34,537 nt of DNA from a virus. The stretch covers positions 1 through 34,537 of the IMG/VR virus record IMGVR_UViG_3300025732_000142, one strand, 5' to 3'. Position numbers and translations under genes: made by a program. The notes under the pieces were generated by a model, which saw only the letters and a list, made by a program, of their open reading frames with translations, did not search any database and was not told the DNA's origin. Numbering within the stretch: position 1 is the stretch's first letter; each line of letters opens with the position of its first letter. Shown here piece by piece: positions 24,236 through 34,530 of this stretch.

Positions 24236-24613
24236 ATGGCTATAGTAAATCAAGTACAGAAAAGAGTAAGAATGCCAAAATGGGATGTAGTTAAATTCCA
24301 GATTCTTGCACACTGCTACATTAAGAGAATAAATCTTAGTGATTCAGATCTTAATTGCTTGACTTTACTAAGTTTTAATGAACCAATAGAATTAACAGAT
24401 TTTTGTTATGATGCATCATCAGAAGATGATCCTATCTTTAAATCTCCACAAACAGTAAGAAACAGTATAAATAAAGCTGAGAAAAACAGTTTAGTAATTA
24501 AAGATACATCTAATAAAAAGTTAATTAAATTAAATCCAGATTTAAAAATTCAGACAAAAGGAACTATTCTTTTAGATTATAAATTTTTAGGAGATGAATC
24601 CAAAGAAGGTTAG
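24236..24613 (+). CDS. conserved protein, possible winged-helix fold
   Basis: A 125-residue protein: helix (W-D-V-V-K-F-Q-I-L-A-H-C-Y-I), then L-N-C-L-T-L-L-S-F-N-E-P-I-E-L-T-D-F, S-P-Q-T-V-R-N-S-I-N-K-A-E-K-N-S-L-V-I-K, and a beta pair. The sequence of helices and a final beta hairpin fits a winged helix-turn-helix. It lies in the same place as conserved crAss-like genes next to IHF-like genes. Overlaps the next gene by 20 bases. Confidence 0.65.
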   Translation: MAIVNQVQKRVRMPKWDVVKFQILAHCYIKRINLSDSDLNCLTLLSFNEPIELTDFCYDASSEDDPIFKSPQTVRNSINKAEKNSLVIKDTSNKKLIKLNPDLKIQTKGTILLDYKFLGDESKEG

Positions 24614-24968
24614 AAAAATCTATGATATAGTTTCTGAAGATCTGAATATTAAAAAAGATTTAGTTGAAGACTTAGTAGAGTTTTATTATGCAGATGTTAG
24701 AAAGCTGCTAACTAATCTAGAATATCCAAGAATAAATATAGATGGTCTAGGACAGTTTGTAGCAAAACCAAAAGCAGTAATAACATCAATTGATAAAATT
24801 AGAAAATCTTTAGAAGGACATGATACATCTACATTTAAAGCATACCACAATAAAAAGGCAATGGAGAATAAATTAGAATTATTATTAAAATTAAGTTCTA
24901 AATTAGAATTAGTAAATAATAAAAAACAAGAATTCTTAAAAACTAAAAAAGATGAAAAACGTACTTAA
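24594..24968 (+). CDS. IHF/HU-like DNA-binding protein
   Basis: A 124-residue protein. Residues about 1-75 follow the HU/IHF layout: two helices (V-R-K-I-Y-D-I-V-S-E-D-L, V-E-D-L-V-E-F-Y-Y-A-D-V-R-K-L-L) then a beta region (R-I-N-I-D-G-L-G-Q-F-V-A-K). The usual beta arm that bends DNA is partly replaced, and the C-terminal half is a charged helix. IHF-like subunits are a hallmark of crAss-like capsid gene blocks, perhaps acting in packaging. Confidence 0.75.
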   Translation: MNPKKVRKIYDIVSEDLNIKKDLVEDLVEFYYADVRKLLTNLEYPRINIDGLGQFVAKPKAVITSIDKIRKSLEGHDTSTFKAYHNKKAMENKLELLLKLSSKLELVNNKKQEFLKTKKDEKRT

Positions 24969-25245
24969 TCTTATTTGGCAAAATAGATCACAGATATTTG
25001 AGGGTATTAAAAACTCTGTTATCAGAGATGAGACAGTAGAAGAAATATCTAGATTAAGGTATGACATCTGTGATGAATGTCCTAGTAAAGGTAAAAAGTG
25101 TGCAGTTAAGGGCACAGCTCCATGCTGCAATGAATGTGGATGTTCACTTACATTTAAAACTAGATCATTATCATCAGAGTGCCCTCTTGGTAAATGGCAA
25201 GCAATTATTACAGAAGAACAAGAAGAACAATTAGAGAACTTATGA
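24952..25245 (+). CDS. small zinc-binding conserved phage protein
   Basis: A 97-residue protein with eight cysteines in the middle: C-D-E-C-P-S-K-G-K-K-C, then C-C-N-E-C-G-C-S-L and S-S-E-C-P-L-G-K-W. This C-x-x-C...C-C-x-x-C-G-C arrangement is typical of a small protein common in Bacteroidota phages and probably binds two zinc ions. It overlaps genes on both sides, so it is in the head operon. Confidence 0.75.
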   Translation: MKNVLNLIWQNRSQIFEGIKNSVIRDETVEEISRLRYDICDECPSKGKKCAVKGTAPCCNECGCSLTFKTRSLSSECPLGKWQAIITEEQEEQLENL

Positions 25246-26075
25246 GTATAGTATTTAACGCAAAAGATCATAGCTATAAAAGCCATGATGGATCAGAGAT
25301 CAATTGGATAAGTGTAACTACACTGGTATCTCATTTTAAAAAACCTTTTGATGCAGAAAAAGTTGCAAAGAAAGTATGTAAAAATAAGAGATCAAAGTGG
25401 TATGGCTTTTCCCCAAAAGATATAGTTTCTATTTGGAATGCTGAATCAGAAAGAGCAGTAACCCTAGGAACATTCTATCATAATCAAAGAGAAGCTGACC
25501 TATGCTCATTAGCCTCTATGGAAAGAGAGGGTGTAACAGTTCCTGTGTTTAAACCTAATGACTTAACAGAAGGTATTAAGCTAGCACCATCACAAAAATT
25601 AGAACCAGGCGTGTATCCAGAGCATATGGTTTATCTTAAATCAGCAGGCATCTGTGGTCAGTCAGATCTCGTAGAAGTTGTTAATGGTAAAGTAAATATT
25701 ATTGACTACAAAACTAATAAAGAGATTAAGACTGAATCTTACAAAGATTGGGAGGGAGTTTCAGAAAAGCTACTCTCTCCTGTATCTGGCCTAGATGATT
25801 GTAACTTTAATCATTATAGCTTACAACTAAGTATTTATATGTACATGATAATTAAGCATAATCCTAAACTACAACCCGGAAAAATGTTTCTTCATCATAT
25901 AGTATTTGAAACAGAAGGTTTAGATAGATATGGCTATCCACTTACAAGGTATGATGATAATGGAGATCCTATAGTAAAAGATGTAGTACAGATGGAAATA
26001 CCATATTTAAAAGATGAAGTAACAGCTATTATGCATTATTTACATGATAATAAAGATAAAATTAAAAAGAAATGA
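25242..26075 (+). CDS. PD-(D/E)XK nuclease
   Basis: A 277-residue protein from ATG at 25242, which overlaps the upstream stop (ATGA). G-I-C-G-Q-S-D-L-V-E-V-V...V-N-I-I-D-Y-K-T-N-K gives the active site D...D-x-K with the G-x-x-D-L-V lead typical of RecB/Cas4-like nucleases. The conserved Q-L-S-I-Y-M-Y follows. Nucleases of this class sit upstream of TerL in crAss-like phages and may process DNA for packaging or recombination. Confidence 0.85.
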   Translation: MSIVFNAKDHSYKSHDGSEINWISVTTLVSHFKKPFDAEKVAKKVCKNKRSKWYGFSPKDIVSIWNAESERAVTLGTFYHNQREADLCSLASMEREGVTVPVFKPNDLTEGIKLAPSQKLEPGVYPEHMVYLKSAGICGQSDLVEVVNGKVNIIDYKTNKEIKTESYKDWEGVSEKLLSPVSGLDDCNFNHYSLQLSIYMYMIIKHNPKLQPGKMFLHHIVFETEGLDRYGYPLTRYDDNGDPIVKDVVQMEIPYLKDEVTAIMHYLHDNKDKIKKK

Positions 26076-26590
26076 TACTAACTAAACTATTTGATATTCA
26101 AAATGGTGTTGTAATACCTACAGAACATTGCTATACACTAAAAGCACTTAAGATGGTAATGGATAATTATCCTGAAGACTATCTTAAAATATATCAGTAT
26201 CTATTTTATATGTCATGTCCCAATCCAGATCTTAATCCCTTTTTCTTTACACCAGATATGGATAAGGAGATACTTATACTACAACAAATAGAAGCTGAGT
26301 TCTCTACTGAAGATGATGATATCTTTACAGCTCTTAAGTTTTGTCAAAAGATGTATGAAACACCTACATCTAGAGCATATAAAGGTATTGCATCTATGTT
26401 AGATAGATTAGCTAGATATATGGAAAACACACAGATTACTGATGGTAGAGATGGTAACATATCTCAGATACGTGCAGTAGCAAAAGATTTTGAACAAATT
26501 AGAGCATCATTTAAAGGTGCATATAAAGATCTACAAGAAGAACAATCTAGTAAAGTAAGAGGTGGTATTGGTATGGCATATGATCAATAA
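26072..26590 (+). CDS. conserved crAss-like protein upstream of TerL, possible small terminase
   Basis: A 172-residue helical protein (L-K-A-L-K-M-V-M-D-N-Y-P-E-D-Y near 24-38, then A-L-K-F-C-Q-K-M-Y-E-T-P-T-S-R-A-Y-K-G). Position directly before the large terminase, coupled by overlaps on both sides, suggests the small terminase subunit, but no HTH is obvious and the call is by context only. Confidence 0.65.
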   Translation: MILTKLFDIQNGVVIPTEHCYTLKALKMVMDNYPEDYLKIYQYLFYMSCPNPDLNPFFFTPDMDKEILILQQIEAEFSTEDDDIFTALKFCQKMYETPTSRAYKGIASMLDRLARYMENTQITDGRDGNISQIRAVAKDFEQIRASFKGAYKDLQEEQSSKVRGGIGMAYDQ

Positions 26591-28794
26591 TGGAAATATT
26601 TGAGAACATACCAACCTATGATAATGGCACTTGGACTATTACAGACTTTTCTTCAAGAGAAGAGTTTTCTAAGTTTATAAGAGACATATTTAAAGAACCA
26701 GGAAAATATAATTTTGATGAAACTAGCTTATTATTTAATTCTGAATCAAGAAAATTCAGAGGCAGTGGATATTACTGCGACTCTCCATTTAAATCCAAAG
26801 ATTTTATCAATTACTGGGATGACCAGAAACTTAGATGTAGAAGAGGAGTTATCTATAGATCAGGAGGAGATACCTGGTATCTTACAAGAGATTACTACAT
26901 GTGGCTCAACTTCTTACCAATATTTGATAAAGAACAGCAAATTTTTGACTTTGCAAAAATACGTGATGCCCAGTATCACATGGCACTCTATGAACTTTTG
27001 GCAGAACTCAATTATAAGCATGTAGCTATTCTTAAGAAACGCCAGATAGCAAGCTCATATTTTCATATGGCCAAGCTATTAAACCAACTCTGGTTTGAAT
27101 CTGGGGTTACTCTAAAAATAGGTGCAAGTCTAAAAGATTATATAAATGAGAAAGGCTCCTGGAAATTCTTAGATGAATATGCTGCTTTTCTAAATGAGCA
27201 TACTGCATGGTATAGACCAATGACCCCACATAAAGTAATGATGTGGCAACAAAAAATAGAGGTAAGAAAAGGTGATAGAAAGAATGAAGTTGGTCTTAAA
27301 GGTACAATGCAGGGTATGTCATTTGAGAAAGACCCTACAAATGGTGTAGGTGGACCAGTAAAATTCTTCTTTCATGAGGAGGCTGGTATTGCACCAAAGA
27401 TGGATCAAACATATGAGTACATGAGACCAGCAATGAGATCTGGTTTAATGACAACAGGTATGTTTATAGCCGCAGGATCTGTGGGAGATTTATCTCAGTG
27501 TAATCCACTTAAAGATATGATCTTAAATCCCACATCTAAAGATATATATGCTGTAGAGACAAACTTAATAGATAGTAAAGGAACAGAAGGTCTCTCAGGT
27601 TTGTTTATTCCTGAGCAATGGTCTATGCCTCCTCACATTGACCAATATGGTAATTCACTTGTAGAAGAAGCAATAGAAGCATTAGAGAACCAATTTGAAC
27701 AGTGGAAGAAAGATCTTTCCCCGGAAGATTACCAGTTAAGAATTTCTCAGCACCCCAGAAACATTGAAGAAGCCTTTGCACATAGATCAGTATCTATATT
27801 CCCACCACATCTTGTCTCTGCTCAACAGAGAAGAATAGATGAGAAAGAATATGCATATGAGTTTCTAGATATATTTTATGATGAGAATGGTAAGCCTAAA
27901 GTAAAGGAAACACATAAGTTGCCTATTATGCAATTCCCCGTATCTAAAAAGTTAGAGGATAAAACAGGAACTCTTGTTGTATGGGAAAGACCTATTAAAG
28001 AACCAAAGTTTGCTGAAACTTATTATGCATCTATTGACCCTGTTTCAGAAGGAAAAACAACTACCTCAGACTCATTATGTTCCATATATGTAATGAAAGC
28101 ACCTATTCAAGTAACAAAATATTCAGGCACAGAATCAGAAACTTATATAGAACAGGGTAAAATAGTAGCAGCTTGGTGTGGTAGATTTGATGATATTAAT
28201 AAAACTCATCAGAGATTAGAACTAATAATAGAGTGGTATAATGCCTGGGCAGTTATAGAAAGTAACGTGTCTTTGTTTATACAGTATATGATATCTAGAA
28301 AAAAACAAAGATATCTTGTACCAAAAAGTCAGATTATGTTCTTAAAAGATCTGGGTGCAAATACTAATGTTTATCAGGAGTATGGTTGGAGAAATACAGG
28401 AACTCTTTTTAAAGGGCACTTATTAAGTTATGCCATAGAATACTGTAAGGAAGAACTTGATACAACAACTAAAGCAGACGGAACAATAGTAAAAACAACC
28501 TATGGAATAGAAAGAATTCCTGATCCTATGTTAATCAAAGAAATGCAAGAATATACAGAAGGACTTAACGTGGATAGACTAGTAGCATTTACAGCATTAG
28601 TAGCATTCATGAGAATACAGCATGCTAATAGAGGATATGCAAAATCAGTGATAATGGATGATGCTGCTAAAAACTTGCAAAAGTCAGAAAATTTGTTTAA
28701 ATTAAATAGTAGTCCATTTAGGCATATGGGCAGTAACGGTAGATTAACAAATGGTTCAGTATTTAAAAAATCACCATTTAAAAATATTAAATAA
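26590..28794 (+). CDS. terL: terminase large subunit (TerL)
   Basis: A 734-residue protein, the DNA packaging motor. The ATPase part has K-K-R-Q-I-A-S-S-Y (149-157) at the Walker A position, V-K-F-F-F-H-E-E-A-G (257-266) as Walker B with catalytic Glu264, and an A-A-G-S-V-G coupling motif near residues 296-301. The C-terminal nuclease begins with Y-Y-A-S-I-D-P-V-S-E-G near 476-486, with the usual Asp. The Walker A lacks the usual G-K-T/S. Length and order fit crAss-like TerL. It is followed by the portal gene after 2 bases. Confidence 0.9.
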   Translation: MEIFENIPTYDNGTWTITDFSSREEFSKFIRDIFKEPGKYNFDETSLLFNSESRKFRGSGYYCDSPFKSKDFINYWDDQKLRCRRGVIYRSGGDTWYLTRDYYMWLNFLPIFDKEQQIFDFAKIRDAQYHMALYELLAELNYKHVAILKKRQIASSYFHMAKLLNQLWFESGVTLKIGASLKDYINEKGSWKFLDEYAAFLNEHTAWYRPMTPHKVMMWQQKIEVRKGDRKNEVGLKGTMQGMSFEKDPTNGVGGPVKFFFHEEAGIAPKMDQTYEYMRPAMRSGLMTTGMFIAAGSVGDLSQCNPLKDMILNPTSKDIYAVETNLIDSKGTEGLSGLFIPEQWSMPPHIDQYGNSLVEEAIEALENQFEQWKKDLSPEDYQLRISQHPRNIEEAFAHRSVSIFPPHLVSAQQRRIDEKEYAYEFLDIFYDENGKPKVKETHKLPIMQFPVSKKLEDKTGTLVVWERPIKEPKFAETYYASIDPVSEGKTTTSDSLCSIYVMKAPIQVTKYSGTESETYIEQGKIVAAWCGRFDDINKTHQRLELIIEWYNAWAVIESNVSLFIQYMISRKKQRYLVPKSQIMFLKDLGANTNVYQEYGWRNTGTLFKGHLLSYAIEYCKEELDTTTKADGTIVKTTYGIERIPDPMLIKEMQEYTEGLNVDRLVAFTALVAFMRIQHANRGYAKSVIMDDAAKNLQKSENLFKLNSSPFRHMGSNGRLTNGSVFKKSPFKNIK

Positions 28795-28796
28795 CT

Positions 28797-31553
28797 ATGC
28801 AAGTATATAACGCATTACAGTTAAAGAAAGGTGCTAAAGTAGAACAAAACAGAATGGGTAGTATTACCCAACCTTTACAATTTTTACCTAAGAAAGAGAA
28901 AGATGAGGAATGGGCTGCTTGGAACCTAGATTGGATAGAATGGCAGGGGCTAAAACAAATCCGTAGAAATGCCAGAAGACTAATGAAGAACTATAAGCTT
29001 GCAAAAGGTATTATAGATAGAACGGATTATATTGTAGAAGAGAATAATGAATATAGAGACATAGTAGAATTGCTCACCAAAGAAGATGTTTCTGCATTAG
29101 AATTAAAGTTCTATCCCATTGTTCCAAATGTTATTAATGTTCTTGTAGCTGAATTTGCTAAAAGATCTACTAAGCTTACATACCGGGCAGTGGATGAATT
29201 CTCATATAATGAGTTGCTTGAACAAAAAAGAAAAATGGTAGAAGACGTTCTACTGGAAGATGCAAAAATGAAAATTTCATCAGCATTAATGGATCAAGGT
29301 ATGGATCCTGCTTCTGAAGAATTTATACAAGAAACATCAAGTGAAAAATTAAAAACTCTTCCTGAGATAGAAATGTACTTTAAGAAAGACTACAGATCAA
29401 TGATAGAAGAGTGGGCCTCTCATCAGCATAAAGTAGATGTAGAAAGATTCAGAATGGATGAGCTTGAAGAAAGAGGCTTTAGAGATATGCTTATTACAGA
29501 TAGAGAGTTCTGGCACTTTAGAATGATGGAAGATGACTATGAAGTAGAACTTTGGAATCCAGTAGTTACTTTCTATCATAAGTCCCCAGATGCAAGATAT
29601 ATTTCTCAAGCTAATTGGGTGGGTAAAACAGATATGATGACACCATCTGATGTTATAGATAAGTATGGTTATATAATGGATGAAGAACAATTGAGAGCAT
29701 TAGAAGCTGTTTATCCTATAAGATCTGCTGGCTATACAATTGGTGGTTATCAAAATGATGGTAGTTTTTATGATGCAACCAAATCACATGATTGGAATAC
29801 TAACATGCCATCCTTAGCATATAGACAATATACATCTGCTATGGCAGGTTCAATATATGATAATGGTGATATTATAGCTCAAATACTTTCTGAAGGAGAA
29901 GATTACTATGACCAAGGAATTGCTTATTTATTGAGAGTAACAACTGTATATTGGAAGTCACAAAGAAAAGTTGGCCATTTAATATCTATTGATGACAATG
30001 GTGAAGTTAAAATGGATATAGTTGATGAAGACTATGCTATTACAAATAAACCTATTTATGATACAAGATTAAATAAAAATAAAACTAAAGATAATTTAAT
30101 CTATGGGGAACATGTAGATTGGATCTGGATCAATGAGGTTTGGGGTGGTGTTAAAATAGGACCAAATATTCCATCTTTTTGGGGAATGAACAATCCTGGT
30201 GGATTCTCACCTATGTATATAGGAATAAATAAATCTAAAATAGGATCAATTCCATTTCAGTTTAAAGGTGACAGCACTCTCTATGGTTGTAAACTTCCTG
30301 TGGAGGGCTCTGTTTTCTCTGATAGAAATACAAGATCTACTGCACTAATTGATTTAATGAAACCATACCAGATTGGATATAACATAGTAAACAATCAAAT
30401 AGCAGACATCTTAGTAGATGAACTTGGTACTATTATAATGCTTGATCAAAATACTTTACCTAAGCACTCTCTTGGAGAAGACTGGGGTAAAGGTAATTAT
30501 GCTAAGGCTTATGTGGCAATGAAGAATTTCCAGATGTTACCTTTAGATACATCTATCACAAATACTGAGAATGCATTAAACTTCCAACATTTTCAAAAAC
30601 TTGATCTATCTCAGACAGAAAGACTAATGTCTAGAGTACAACTTGCTAATCACTTTAAGCAACAAGCTTATGAGGTAATTGGTGTTAATCCACAAAGAAT
30701 GGGTCAACAGTTATCTCAAATGACTGCTACTGGTGTAGAACAAGCAGCTGCAGCATCTTATGCGCAGACAGAGGTTTATTTTATTCAACATTGTGATTAT
30801 TTAATGCCAAGAGTTCATCAAATGAGAACTGATTTAGCTCAATATTATAATTCTAATAATCCATCTGCTAGGTTGACATATGTTACAACTGCAGATGAGA
30901 AAGTAAATTTTGAAATCAATGGCACAGATCTTCTAATGAGGGATCTTAATATATTTTGTAGTACTACTGCAAATCATAGAGCTATTCTTGAACAGTTAAA
31001 GCAAATGGCAATGCAAAATAATACTACTGGTGCCTCTATCTATGATCTTGGTAAAATAGTCCAGTCAGATTCAATTGCACAACTTAATACTGTTCTTAAA
31101 TCTTCTGAACAAAAACAACAAGAATTAAAACAACAAGAATTACAACAAGCAGAGCAAATGCAGCAGGAGCAAATTAAAGCACAACAAGATATTGAAAAAA
31201 TGAAAATTGATGCTCAGGCAATGGAAAAAGAAAAAGATAGACAAAGAGATATCTTAGTTGCAGAAATTAGAGCTGCGGGCTATGGCTCTATGTCTGATGT
31301 AAATAAAAATGAAATGTCAGATTATGCAGATGCTATGAAAGACATTAGAGCAACAGAACAATATCAACAACAAACTGAACTTCAAAAAACAAAAGAAGAT
31401 AACAGAGTTAATTCAGATAGAGAAAAGATTGCACTTGAAAGAGAAAAGATAAATGCACAAAGAGAGATAGCAGATAAACAGTTGCAAATAGCTCAAGTTA
31501 ACAAAAATAAATATGATAAAGGTGGTTCCACAAAATCAAAAGATAAGGGTTAG
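28797..31553 (+). CDS. portal protein
   Basis: A 918-residue protein, long for a portal but usual for crAss-like phages. The gene order TerL-portal and the helical, aromatic-rich core (residues about 60-740) support it. From about 750 to 900 it is Gln, Glu and Lys-rich coiled coil (Q-Q-E-L-K-Q-Q-E-L-Q-Q-A-E repeats), perhaps a barrel or contact with internal proteins. It forms the ring through which DNA enters the head. No catalytic motif is expected. Confidence 0.85.
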   Translation: MQVYNALQLKKGAKVEQNRMGSITQPLQFLPKKEKDEEWAAWNLDWIEWQGLKQIRRNARRLMKNYKLAKGIIDRTDYIVEENNEYRDIVELLTKEDVSALELKFYPIVPNVINVLVAEFAKRSTKLTYRAVDEFSYNELLEQKRKMVEDVLLEDAKMKISSALMDQGMDPASEEFIQETSSEKLKTLPEIEMYFKKDYRSMIEEWASHQHKVDVERFRMDELEERGFRDMLITDREFWHFRMMEDDYEVELWNPVVTFYHKSPDARYISQANWVGKTDMMTPSDVIDKYGYIMDEEQLRALEAVYPIRSAGYTIGGYQNDGSFYDATKSHDWNTNMPSLAYRQYTSAMAGSIYDNGDIIAQILSEGEDYYDQGIAYLLRVTTVYWKSQRKVGHLISIDDNGEVKMDIVDEDYAITNKPIYDTRLNKNKTKDNLIYGEHVDWIWINEVWGGVKIGPNIPSFWGMNNPGGFSPMYIGINKSKIGSIPFQFKGDSTLYGCKLPVEGSVFSDRNTRSTALIDLMKPYQIGYNIVNNQIADILVDELGTIIMLDQNTLPKHSLGEDWGKGNYAKAYVAMKNFQMLPLDTSITNTENALNFQHFQKLDLSQTERLMSRVQLANHFKQQAYEVIGVNPQRMGQQLSQMTATGVEQAAAASYAQTEVYFIQHCDYLMPRVHQMRTDLAQYYNSNNPSARLTYVTTADEKVNFEINGTDLLMRDLNIFCSTTANHRAILEQLKQMAMQNNTTGASIYDLGKIVQSDSIAQLNTVLKSSEQKQQELKQQELQQAEQMQQEQIKAQQDIEKMKIDAQAMEKEKDRQRDILVAEIRAAGYGSMSDVNKNEMSDYADAMKDIRATEQYQQQTELQKTKEDNRVNSDREKIALEREKINAQREIADKQLQIAQVNKNKYDKGGSTKSKDKG

Positions 31554-31637
31554 CTATATAGTGCAGAAAATAATTTTCAAAATGATAAATTTTTGAAGTT
31601 TATTTCTTATATTAAATTATAAACAAAACCAACAAAT
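31554..31637 (+). other. short gap between portal and scaffold-like genes
   Basis: An 84-base AT-rich gap. TATATTAA at 31608-31615 resembles a weak -7 box 23 bases before the ATG at 31638, so a secondary promoter is possible. No hairpin terminator is seen. Confidence 0.35.
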
Positions 31638-32882
31638 ATGGAAGACTTAGAAAATGGACCTGAAAAAGTTCAGGTACAAGATTCTACAAAAGTAGAACAA
31701 GTAGATGTAAACATTGATGAGATGTTTGGTATGCCGGGAGCAGATAGTATTATGCTTCCAGCAGATGAAGAAAAACCAAAGTCTATGTTTTCAAAAGAAA
31801 CTATAGACACCTCGTTCCTTGACAAAGCTGCTTCTAAAGAAGAAGTGGCAAAGAAAGAAGAAGTAGAAGAAACTATTGCTGAGTTAGATAGTTTAATTAC
31901 TCAAGAAGAAGATGCTGGTAATAAAGGCAGACCAAAGGTTGACAAATCAGGTCTTGCTGAATTAGCAACTAAAATGATTGAAGATGGATCTTTAGTACCT
32001 TTTGATGATGATAAACCATTAGAAGAATATACTACAAAAGATTTTAGAGAACTATTTGAAGCAAACTTTCAAGAAAGAGAAAATGCAGTTAGAGAAAATA
32101 CTCCAAAAGAATTTTTTCAAGCATTACCTGAAGAACTTCAAATTGCAGCTAAGTATGTTGCAGATGGAGGTACTGATCTTAAAGGTTTATTTAGAACTCT
32201 TGCACATGTAGAAGAAATAAGAGATTTGGATCCAGATGATGAGAATGACCAAATAGTTATTGCAAGACAATATTTATATGCTACAAATTTTGGTACATCT
32301 GAAGAAATTGAATCAGAAATTGAAGATTGGGCTGATATGGGAAGGCTAGATAAAAAAGCTCAACAATTCAAACCAAAATTAGATAAAATGCAGGATGCAA
32401 TTATTGAAAGACAATTGGCTGAGCAAGAAATGAAAAGAGAACAACAAGCCCAAGCTGCTAAACAATATCAGGATAATGTATATAATACACTTTCTGTAGG
32501 AGAGCTGGGTGGTATTAAATTAGATAGAAAAGTGCAAGGTTTGTTATTTTCAGGATTAGTTCAACCAAATTACCCTTCTATTTCTGGTAAACCTACAAAC
32601 TTATTAGGCCACTTATTGGAAAAATATCAGTTTGTAGAACCAAGACATGATCTTATTGCTGAAGCACTTTGGTTACTTGCAGATCCAGATGGATATAAAT
32701 CTAAAATGAGAGATCAAGGATCAAGACAAGCTACTGAAAAAGCAGTGAGACAATTAAAAACAGAACAAGGTAGAAGACTAAGTTCCTCTATAGTAGAGCA
32801 GGATGATGCTCCAAGAAGAACAACTTCTTCCACAAAACCACAAAAAACACTCTCAAGAGGTAATTTCTTTAAGAGAGGATAA
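31638..32882 (+). CDS. probable scaffold or head-assembly protein
   Basis: A 414-residue acidic protein with long charged helices (residues about 60-110 and 230-280) and a basic tail (R-G-N-F-F-K-R-G). It stands between portal and major capsid genes, where scaffolding proteins are normally encoded. The acidic and coiled-coil nature and a basic end that could contact the capsid protein are typical. No protease motif. Function is inferred from position and composition. Confidence 0.7.
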   Translation: MEDLENGPEKVQVQDSTKVEQVDVNIDEMFGMPGADSIMLPADEEKPKSMFSKETIDTSFLDKAASKEEVAKKEEVEETIAELDSLITQEEDAGNKGRPKVDKSGLAELATKMIEDGSLVPFDDDKPLEEYTTKDFRELFEANFQERENAVRENTPKEFFQALPEELQIAAKYVADGGTDLKGLFRTLAHVEEIRDLDPDDENDQIVIARQYLYATNFGTSEEIESEIEDWADMGRLDKKAQQFKPKLDKMQDAIIERQLAEQEMKREQQAQAAKQYQDNVYNTLSVGELGGIKLDRKVQGLLFSGLVQPNYPSISGKPTNLLGHLLEKYQFVEPRHDLIAEALWLLADPDGYKSKMRDQGSRQATEKAVRQLKTEQGRRLSSSIVEQDDAPRRTTSSTKPQKTLSRGNFFKRG

Positions 32883-32910
32883 TTAAGTAACAAATAAAAC
32901 AAATATAAAA

Positions 32911-34530
32911 ATGGCAACTCCAGTTTTAAACAATGGGATATTCCTAAGAGACACAGCCTACCAAGCTTCATCGCATGTAGACTCTTATCACTTAGTGAAT
33001 ATGCTAAAAGATGCTGAACCTATGGATTTAGGTCCAGTTGACCTTTGGGCTATGACCCAAAAAGTAGAAATGCCCCTTTACCAGCTTTCTAGCTTTGGTG
33101 GCAAAAATGTAATTATGGTAGATAATGCTCGTGGAGAGTATAAGTGGCAGACTCCTGTCTCTACAGATCTTCCATATGTAATTGAAGACATTGAGTCTAA
33201 CAATACTTTCAAAGGTATTGATGGCACAACCTTCAGAATCAAATTAAGCCGCAGAGAGTTTGGTCATGGTGATATCATCACTTATGACAAATATAATGGG
33301 GTTGAGATGTACATTACAGATGAAGATATCCTTCCATTAGGTGATGGTTATGTTTACACAGTTCAACTTGTAAATAATGACAACACTAAATTTTTGGATA
33401 ATGCATTTTTAGCTAATGGTACAAGAATGTTCAGAAAAGGTTCTGCAAGAGGTGAGTATGGTGAAAGATTCTCTGACATCATGACTAATGCAGGATTTAG
33501 AGAATACTACAACTTTGTTGGTGGTGCTGAAGCTCACGTACATTATTCTATCTCTTCTAGAGCAGACTTAATGATCAAAGGTGGTATGAATGCAGATGGT
33601 ACAGTTCCTGTAACTGAGATCTGGAGAACATTTGACAAAAATAATTTAGATCCATCAATCACATCTTTAGAAGATATGGTTAAAGTTATGGGTAAAGATG
33701 CTGTTAAGAAAGCATTTGATAACGGAGATTTGTCTAGAACTTTCTTGACAAATATGGAAGCTGCTCACCTTTCTAAAATTGCAACTGACATTGAAACTTA
33801 CTTAATGTGGGGTCAAGGTGGTAAAGTTAGACAAGATGGTCCAGATGATATTAGATTGTCTGTTGGACTTTGGCAACAATTAAACAATGCATTCAAAAGA
33901 GTTTACAATAAAAATAACTTTACTCTTGACTTATTCCGTGGAGAGATCTATAATTTCTTCAATGGTAAAGTTGAGTTCCAAGGGCCAGATCCAAAAAGAT
34001 CTCTTATTGTTCAAACTGGTATGGGTGGAATGAGAATGGTAAATGAAGCTATTAAACAAGAAGCTATCTCTTCAGGTTTATTGATCCAAGCTGCTGATAT
34101 TGGTGCTATCACTGGTAAAGGTATGGACTTAAACTTTGGATTTGCTTATACTTCATATGTAATTCCTTTCTTGGCAAATGTTAAGTTTGTTCTTAATCCA
34201 GCATTTGACAATGTTCATACTAATGATATTGAAAACCCAATCATTGATGGTTTCCCATTATCTTCTTACAGCTTTATCATCTTTGATATCACTGATAACA
34301 CTAATGATAATATTTATATGTTGAAACTTTCTTGGGATAACCAATTGAAGTGGTGGTATCAAAATGGTACTATGGACTACATGGGAAGAACTCAAGGATT
34401 CCAGTCTTCTGGACAATTCAACGGGTACCGTGTGATGATGTCTCAAACAATGCCAGCTATCTGGGTAAAAGACCCTACAAAAGTCTTGAAAATTGTTATG
34501 AGAAACCCAATCACTGGTGGCTCTCTATAA
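32911..34530 (+). CDS. major capsid protein
   Basis: A 539-residue protein. Features typical of crAss-like capsid proteins are the gene order, an N-terminus that begins with a short arm, a long beta and helix mixture with R-R-E-F-G-H-G-D-I-I, and a C-terminal end V-L-K-I-V-M-R-N-P-I-T-G-G. The HK97-type fold is expected from the family rather than visible. The codon use is smoother, with more C-ending codons than the neighbours (for example TTC and AAC), as expected for a very abundant product. It is complete and ends 7 bases before the window edge. Confidence 0.85.
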   Translation: MATPVLNNGIFLRDTAYQASSHVDSYHLVNMLKDAEPMDLGPVDLWAMTQKVEMPLYQLSSFGGKNVIMVDNARGEYKWQTPVSTDLPYVIEDIESNNTFKGIDGTTFRIKLSRREFGHGDIITYDKYNGVEMYITDEDILPLGDGYVYTVQLVNNDNTKFLDNAFLANGTRMFRKGSARGEYGERFSDIMTNAGFREYYNFVGGAEAHVHYSISSRADLMIKGGMNADGTVPVTEIWRTFDKNNLDPSITSLEDMVKVMGKDAVKKAFDNGDLSRTFLTNMEAAHLSKIATDIETYLMWGQGGKVRQDGPDDIRLSVGLWQQLNNAFKRVYNKNNFTLDLFRGEIYNFFNGKVEFQGPDPKRSLIVQTGMGGMRMVNEAIKQEAISSGLLIQAADIGAITGKGMDLNFGFAYTSYVIPFLANVKFVLNPAFDNVHTNDIENPIIDGFPLSSYSFIIFDITDNTNDNIYMLKLSWDNQLKWWYQNGTMDYMGRTQGFQSSGQFNGYRVMMSQTMPAIWVKDPTKVLKIVMRNPITGGSL

